This document shows positions 57,158-64,000 of a DNA stretch of 64,000 bases, in pieces. The stretch comes from Poecilobothrus nobilitatus (Eukaryota; Arthropoda; Insecta; Diptera; Dolichopodidae), in NCBI GenBank assembly GCA_947095535.1, contig OX352773.1, forward strand, positions 132,027,781 to 132,091,780, given 5' to 3'. Under the pieces are notes generated by a model, which had not been told where the DNA came from, searched no databases, and was given only the letters and a program-made list of their open reading frames with translations. The position numbers were made by a program, and so were the translations under genes. Position 1 is the first letter of the stretch. Each line of letters opens with the position of its first letter.

Positions 57158-57845
57158 ATGCTGGGTCATCCATTTATAATGATGGTGGCTGGGCCATCCT
57201 GCTGTGGTAAAACTACTTTTATCCATAATTTAATAAAATATAGAAAGGAAAATATACTACCACACATTAATTGAATTATTGGTGTAATCCAGACAAAAAT
57301 GCGGTTCCATTATATATGAAAGATGTTGACTATAGTAATACCGTAATACAATATCAGATTTTAATGATAATCAAGAAAATTTGTTGATTATTATCGATGA
57401 TATGATACTAAATTCTTATGATAAGTATGTGTGTGATTTATTTACCAGAGGTTCACATGCACATCATAGAAATTTGTCTGTAATACTTGTAACTAAAATT
57501 ATTTTCCATCAGGGTAAGTTTTCAAGATACATTTCACTTAACTGTAAATATCTTGTACTTTTTAAAAATCAAAGAGACAAATTGCAGATATTACCCTTAG
57601 TTCGCCAGATTTATCCAAATTAAATCAAAGCATTTGAAAAAGTATATAATGAAGTGACATCAGACCCATATGGGTATATATTAATAGATCTTACTCAAGA
57701 CCTTAATGTTTTATTTCGAATAAGAAGTGATATATTTGGAAAAACTTTGTGCTTTTATACAAAAAATCAATTAGAACAATTTGGGAAAGAATATGAAACG
57801 TTTGAAGGCCAACCGTCATATATTGCACCTATTAAAAAGCTCTAA
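57158..57845 (+). pseudogene. Polinton packaging ATPase, decayed (copy B)
   Basis: Counterpart of 15677-16364 with the same early stop. Substitutions at 57311 and 57407; the latter changes the residue after the Walker B acidic pair region (DDMML to DDMIL). Confidence 0.85.
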
Positions 57846-58110
57846 ACCAGAATTTCAGAAAGTAATTATAAAACACTGTGATACTGAAGTAATCAAAACA
57901 CTTTGTGAAATTGCTTTAAACATTTTAAAAGGTAATTCTAATCTAAGTAAAAAATCCACAACGCTATTGCGAAAGTATAAAAAGGAATTGAGATCCGTCA
58001 TTTGCCGTCAAAAATCTATAAATAGTAAAATCATTATTCAACGTGGTGGATTTTTACCTACACTTCTTGATGCAGTACTGTCAGGGATAATCGGAAATTT
58101 TATAAAATGA
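57793..58110 (+). CDS. Polinton-type small protein with hydrophobic tail (copy B)
   Basis: Open 105-residue frame, no difference seen from 16312-16629; the same ATGA overlap with the next frame. Confidence 0.6.
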   Translation: MKRLKANRHILHLLKSSKPEFQKVIIKHCDTEVIKTLCEIALNILKGNSNLSKKSTTLLRKYKKELRSVICRQKSINSKIIIQRGGFLPTLLDAVLSGIIGNFIK

Positions 58111-58690
58111 ATAATGTAACATTTAACAAGATGATATTAAAATCCGAGATTTATGAAAAAATGAAGCAAAATGTAGACGTTGAACCGTATGATGTCGATA
58201 AAAACATAAAAAAATACTGTTAAATAAACAACTGACAGACACTCAAAAATGTTATTTATACCGTCAAAAAATAAGAAATAAAATTAGAGTTCTTAATCGT
58301 AATAAAGAACAGCAATTAAAAATTACAGAAACAAAAGGTACTCAAACTCGTGCAAAACCTTTGTATATTGATACGAAAAAGAAGCTAATGAAGTATTCAA
58401 TGATGAAATGGAAGAGAAAATTTTTACAAAAGCATTGTCAGCTAAATCTATCAAAATCTATTAGAAATAAAAATGTACAAATTTTTGAAACTGATGCAGG
58501 AGACATAATAACAGTTCCTTTAGACAGCCCCAGGCTATCAGCGAAGAAGAAAAAAACTATAAATAGCAAAGAGTTAAGCAATACATCAAGACGTGTTTTA
58601 CGGTTTGCTATTGCAGTAATACTCAAACAGAACTTAATTTTCCCATTCGTAAGAATAAATCAACTATACTCATGGACAACATACAAATGA
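58107..58690 (+). pseudogene. Polinton-block basic protein relic (copy B)
   Basis: Counterpart of 16626-17209 with one substitution (58399), silent in the 58361 frame. Confidence 0.4.
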
Positions 58691-59591
58691 ATTTTACATT
58701 AATTTACTAAGTGATTCATCCTTGAATTATTATCCGGAAATACATTATCAGCTTTTGCAAACAACTTAAATAAGCAAGTCATTTTGGATTCAAAATGGAA
58801 AGTTGGTATTTCTAAAATATATATGTATAAATGATTTTATTCCAAGTGCATATGGAGAAAGCCCGGAAATATTGGTGTTACGGAAGTTAAATATAATAGC
58901 ATTGGTACAACATACATTTCATACAGATCTGAGCAAATTAATTGTGATTGGAAAGCATTTGTTTTACCAAGACTAATACAAGATATACAACCATTTGATG
59001 GATACACAAAAATAGAATGCGAATGTCAACTTATATGGCAAATTTATGATTATATTTCTAAAGATTCTAGTTATATGAAATCTAAAGAATCAGCATCGTA
59101 TGTTAGAGAATTAATTAAAATTTGTGTTAATAATCCAAAAGTGGAAATAAAGTTACGCGAAGAAAGTGATTTTACAATAGACTGTTTTTATTAACGAATG
59201 TTTTAACCAAATTTTACAAAAATTCCCAGACTTTAAAAAGCATAAAAACAGAATTGTAGAACTATATAAATCATATTTAGAAACATTATACTTGATACCT
59301 GTTATTTAGCCTGATATTATATATATTTGTATATACTGATATTAATGAAATACATGTCGTTGGAGATAATACAATAAGATGTTTAAGAGCAATGTGATTA
59401 AAAATGTATCAACGATTAAAAATGCATATGAAAATAATTCAATAGAATTTAAAAATTTCAATATTTTCCTGTTAAAAAGAAAAATTTTGATAATATTTCT
59501 ATTTTATTATGTGATAAGTATCGTAGTTCAATGAATTTCTCTCCTAGTAGTATTCTGACAAAAATTGTATTGCATTTTAAAAAAGTATAAA
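58672..59591 (+). pseudogene. Polinton penton-like minor capsid relic (copy B)
   Basis: Counterpart of 17191-18110; no difference seen. Confidence 0.6.
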
Positions 59592-59626
59592 TTTTGTAAC
59601 AATATTTATTATTTTATTTAAACTTT

Positions 59627-61141
59627 ATGGAGAGAGCTTCAGATAAAGCATTAATATGCATGGAGAAAGCATATTAATGTTTGGTCTGATATTGCAAAAC
59701 GTGCAAATGTAAAAGAGGTTGTATAAGTTCAAAGTAAAGAGATATTGACAATGAAATGTATGGACAAGGTTAAAGAAAAAGAAGAACATTTCATTAACAA
59801 TTTAAATTATTATACGCCGGCAAAGTTAGTAGCAAAAGGAAACAAAAAGATATTTTTGAATTATTATGATTGAGTGTATGAAATCTAAGTTGGATATATT
59901 TAAAACACTCCCAGTTCAGTCAAGTATTTTGCGTTCTGAAGAAGTTTCCTATAAGCACATCGCTTCTCTAGATAATCCATCAGTCATAGAATTTGTTTCA
60001 TTAGACCATGGTGATACATATAGAGACTTATCTTCTACATATCTAAAATTAAAAGTACAAATTTAAAAAAAAAGTTAGAATGCAATGGAATAAAGATACA
60101 GAAAAAAGCTTGATGGAAATTCTATACAACAACCAAGTGTAGTTAATAATATGTTACACTCATTAATAAAACAATGCAACGTTCAACTAAATGGGAAGGA
60201 TATATGTACCTCCATCAGATGGCAATTACCATTACAGAGCTTATATAGAATCATTATTAAATTACGGTACAGATGCCGCTACAACCCATAGAATGCGCTT
60301 GATGGGTGTTATATAAGCCATATATATAGGAAAATCAGATAATAGTGTTTCAAAAGAATGTCAAAAATAATACCAAAATAGCAATGTAGTAGAACTTATA
60401 GATAAACTACATCTAGATATGTTTAATCAACCTACACTTCTCATAAACAATGTTGATGTTCGAATTCTCCTAACACTAGAAAAGCCAGAATTTTACCTCT
60501 TTTCAGATGATTCTGACGAATCGTAGTGTGTTATTGGCACATAATATTGTTTTGGATAAAACTAACGCCAAGTACAATTTCAAAACGTGTAGAGGTAAAA
60601 AGCTTTACAATTCCCCAGAATATTTCATCAATATCACTTGATAATGTTTTCATTGGACAGTTACCAAACACAATAATATTTTGTATGACAGAAAATTCAG
60701 TTTACTCTGGAAAAAGATAAAAAAAAACCTATGCAATTTGAAACACTTTGATATTTCGCAATTTATATTAAACGTAAATAGAGTTCAAGTACCCAATTCA
60801 GCAATTGTAACTAGTTTTTCCGAAGAAAATAATTGCCATACTAGAGCGTATAGTACACTTTTTTCAGGTACTGAAATTTACCATAAGGATAAAGGATATC
60901 ATTAATTATAAAGGACATAACAAAATCTATGTTTAGCAATGGATTCTTCATACTATAGCTTTTGAAATGAAATGGTGCATCTGGAAATGAAGTGTGTCAA
61001 GGTTTACTAAACCAGGGTACAATTAGAATAGGGACAAGGCTATCAAAGTCTCTTGCATAAACACTAACTGCTGTTGTTTAAAAAGAATTTCATGCAAGCT
61101 TAGAAAATAATAAAAATCAAAATATATTCACAAACCTATAA
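59627..61141 (+). pseudogene. Polinton major capsid relic (copy B)
   Basis: Counterpart of 18146-19660; same frame breaks. Confidence 0.8.
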
Positions 61142-61188
61142 ATATCATACATTAAAGTAAATATGATATTTGACAAAATGTCTCTGTC

Positions 61189-61401
61189 TTGTGCACTCTG
61201 GATGTAACATTTTATTGTGATGATAATAATAACTCGTTTGTGAAAGATATTTGTATAGTTGGTATTAAAGAAGCTTGTAAAAAGATTGTAAAAAAGCTCA
61301 AGTATAAATTTCCAACTAGCGATTTGGCAAATGATAATTTTGAAAATAACTCTTTCGAAACTGTGTACAATGATAAAATAAATAAAGAACTCTATAAGTA
61401 G
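61189..61401 (+). pseudogene. Small element-associated frame (copy B)
   Basis: Counterpart of 19708-19920. Confidence 0.35.
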
Positions 61402-61454
61402 TAGAAAAATTTGATGCTATTATAACAAATAAAAAATCAAAAAATAAATAAAAA

Positions 61455-61802
61455 AAATTTTTAATAGCAAATTTTTCTGTAATTTTCTAAACTATATTGT
61501 TACAATCGAGATTTCTTTGAAAAAGTTTATTTCAATATGTCAAATATATATATAAATATAAGTATATATAAGCTTTACAGTCTGTGAAATTAAAATAAAA
61601 GCTGGAGGCAACAAACGCATAACTATAAACTTATATTTTTAAATTTTGCCTCCAGCTTTTATATTAATTTCACAGACTTTAAAACTTATATATACTTATA
61701 TTTATATATATATTTGACATATTGAAATAAACTTTTTCAAAGAAATCTCGATTGTAACAATATAGTTTAGAAAATTACAGAAAAATTTGCTATTAAAAAT
61801 TT
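61455..61802. repeat. Long hairpin, 157-bp arms (copy B)
   Basis: Arms 61455-61611 and 61646-61802; the same mismatches as the copy-A hairpin. Confidence 0.95.
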
Positions 61803-61989
61803 ATTTTCTACTTTTTAGTTCAAAAAAGCTGTTTTTTTAAAATTTTTTTTTATTTATTTTATTTTATTCTTTTTAGTAACGACAAATATAAGTATTGAAT
61901 TGATATTTTTTTTTTCCTTGTTTAAATTTGAATTTTTACAGTTGCCCTCACAGTCAATAATTATATTATTACCTGTTATAATATAGAAT

Positions 61990-62438
61990 AGCTAAATTCA
62001 AAATTTAAATAAAAATATTGCAATTTTATAATGTTCTTTATTTCCACTTAAAATGCGACCCTTTAAAAACTTTGATTCATACACTGCCTTGTTTTTTCTT
62101 TCTTTTGTAGCATGACATTTTAATATTTCTTTTTTTCTATCTGTTATGTGTGTAAATATCAGATGTGCACATATACATAAGAAATAGTCTTTAAAAATAT
62201 TTAAAAACAATCAAAGTAACATTTTTTGTTCTCTTTTTTTCTATTCGTTTTTATTTTTCTTCCAGTATTACATTTTACTTTTTTTTTCTGTTATTTAGGT
62301 ACGCTAAGAACTTATTTTTTTTTTTTAATATTAAATTTATGCATACAGTCTATTTAAAAAATAGAAATTATTAGCTATAGAACATTCTGAATTTTTTTTT
62401 TTTCGTTTATGTTTACCGTCCATTCATATAAATATAAT
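61990..62438 (+). repeat. Direct repeat unit R1 (copy B)
   Basis: Counterpart of 20509-20957. Confidence 0.88.
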
Positions 62439-62613
62439 TATTGGTATTAAAAAACAATAAGAATGAATCTATAACTACACACATATATACTGATATATTC
62501 ATTCATATACATTTTATAGTAGTATGGGTACTATATAATGATCTGAACTTCTGATTGTTATATTGTATTATATATTGTGGCAAAATTTTTAAAAAATTAA
62601 GAAAACGTTGCAT

Positions 62614-63251
62614 AGCTAAATTCAAAATTTAAATAAAAATATTGCAATTTTATAATGTTCTTTATTTCCACTTAAAATGCGACCCTTTAAAAACTTTGAT
62701 TCATACACTGCCTTGTTTTTTCTTTCTTTTTATAACATAACAACATTTTAATATTTTTTTTTTTATCTGTTATGTACGGAAATATCAAACGTATGTTTCT
62801 TTCTTTTAAAATCATAACATTTTAATAGTTCTTTTTTTCTATCTGTTATGTAGGTAAATATCATATGTGCACATATACTATTTCTTATGTAAAATAGTAT
62901 ATATACTATTTTACATAAAATATACTATTTCTTATGTCTATTTCTTATGACTTTAAAAATATTTAAAAACAATCAAAGTAACATTTTTTGTTCTCTTTTT
63001 TTCTATTCGTTTTTATTTTTCTTCCAGTATTACATTATACTTTTTTTTTCTGTTATTTAGGTACACTAAGAACTTATTTTTTTTTTTAAATATTAAATTT
63101 ATGCATACAGTCTATTTCAAAAATAGAAATTATTAGCTATAGAACATTCTGAATTTTTTTGTTGTTCGTTTATGTTAACCGTCCATTCATATGCATACAT
63201 AAAATTTTTTTTTGTTCGTTTATGTTTACCGTCCATTCATATAAATATAAC
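62614..63251 (+). repeat. Direct repeat unit R2 with palindrome (copy B)
   Basis: Counterpart of 21133-21770; contains the 34-bp palindrome at 62885-62918. Confidence 0.88.
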
Positions 63252-63675
63252 TGTTGCCTACATATTAAAAAATATTAAATCGATAAATCAACTAAATAAT
63301 AATAGTTGGGAATTTGGGAATTTGGTGTGACTGTGTTAGCAGATTTTTAATAGTACAGCACACATAAAAATATGCATACCATTTTTGTACATGTTTGTAC
63401 CTACATACATATGTAATAAAAAAATTTGGTTTTAAAAGTATGTAATTGAGAATATATTAAATTGCTTACTTCTAAATGCTAATGTTTTTGAATTAAAAAA
63501 AAATTATTTTGCTTTTTCTAGACGATGTAGATATACATATATGTATGTATGTACATAACATATATTTTATGATTAATTCATAATTATTGTTATTGAAAAG
63601 AAAAATATTGTTGTTATTTACTATTTTTAAAAAAGACTGGATTTCTTATTTTTAATATATTCTTTTTGTTGTTTA

Positions 63676-63870
63676 ATGTTTTTACATAATTGGAAATATA
63701 TTCTTAGTTTTTATACTTCAGAAAAAGGCATTAGTGGTGCAGATCATCATTCCCTAATAGATCTTAATTTAAAGGCAGCTCCCAATTTAGATATCAATGT
63801 TAGGGCCATAATATGCCATTTTAATATGTTAAGAGTTTCGAAAGAAAAGCCCTATTTTAATTATAATTAA
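63676..63870 (+). other. Unrecognised 64-codon open frame (copy B)
   Basis: Counterpart of 22195-22389, unchanged. Confidence 0.3.
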
Positions 63871-64000
63871 GAAAGGAAAAACACATATCTATATAAATAT
63901 TATAAATAAACACATTGCTTTTATAAATAAAAATGTATACTAAAAATCAATTGATTTGATGAAAAAAAACTTAAATTTAACACTTGCTAACTAAATTTTA

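Larger units (their letters stand above)
41477..64000 (+). repeat. Copy B of the 41.48-kb-period direct duplication
   Basis: Near-identical to 1-22519 and cut by the right window edge. Relative to copy A it has one extra A in the homopolymer near 43945, a 3-bp insertion near 55776 and one extra A near 56001, plus nine substitutions. Everything annotated in copy A therefore occurs here with the same breaks, which means the elements decayed before the duplication (or before the two haplotypes separated). A decayed reading frame runs from 41513 back to 41136 across the point where this copy begins, so 41477 need not be a real breakpoint. Confidence 0.97.

Noticed and set aside
1..64000. CRISPR array, rRNA or bacterial operon
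   Set aside because: No regularly spaced short repeats, no rRNA-like conserved blocks and no multi-gene bacterial frames; introns and TE content show an animal genome.

Overview
The window is AT-rich eukaryotic DNA, almost certainly from an insect and probably a brachyceran fly. It holds GT-AG introns, one a 58-bp intron in a nuclear-encoded mitochondrial complex I gene (ND-AGGG/NDUFB2 family). An EF-hand tail resembles fly cytoplasmic myosin essential light chain. Fly-type elements are also present: P-element/THAP relics, hAT, LOA/Jockey-type LINEs and a Polinton. No bacterial-style operon, rRNA, complete tRNA or CRISPR array is visible. Nearly everything is transposable-element debris; most reading frames are short because the elements are broken by stops, frameshifts and deletions.

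Large-scale layout: bases 1-22519 recur at 41477-64000 in the same orientation. By eye I found nine substitutions and three small indels (about 99.9% identity). The window therefore holds about 1.54 turns of a direct repeat with a period of 41476-41481 bp, and both repeat copies are cut by the window edges. This is either a very recent tandem segmental duplication or an assembly artefact (retained haplotig, or a circular or looped unit).

Repeat copy, left to right (copy A; add about 41.48 kb for copy B): a mosaic of broken LINE fragments and a dispersed repeat called family X here (1-2112); a THAP/P-element transposase relic on the minus strand (3022-4877); a complete but decayed 3.24-kb hAT element with perfect 8-bp target-site duplications and a spliceable intron (5349-8586); another X copy (8944-9285); a TIR-element relic (family Y, 11098-11541); a 758-bp TIR element (11774-12531); small PIF/Harbinger and hAT fragments; an unrecognised two-exon gene model for an acidic 92-residue protein (14698-15102, minus); a decayed Polinton/Maverick capsid block with packaging ATPase, small hydrophobic-tailed protein, basic protein, penton-like minor capsid and major capsid relics (15677-19660); a near-perfect hairpin with 157-bp arms (19974-20321); and 0.6-kb direct repeats (20509-21770).

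Single-copy part (22520-41476): a second, different THAP/P-element transposase relic (23668-25562); an EF-hand fragment (27617-27720); an X copy; a near-full-length decayed LINE of LOA/Jockey type (29684-35045) with a recognisable Inr+DPE internal promoter, PHD-like ORF1 start, endonuclease, reverse transcriptase and RNase H; another LINE RT fragment; the first two exons of ND-AGGG (36876-37161, minus), the only apparently intact host coding sequence; the fullest X copy; a Y-family TIR element inverted relative to 11098-11541; a Myb/SANT-like relic; a foldback element; and an unrecognised coding relic at 41136-41513 whose frame runs across the start of copy B.

The genes do not form a pathway: apart from ND-AGGG and possibly the EF-hand piece and the two-exon model, they are independent mobile elements nested in what looks like a transposon-rich or heterochromatic interval.
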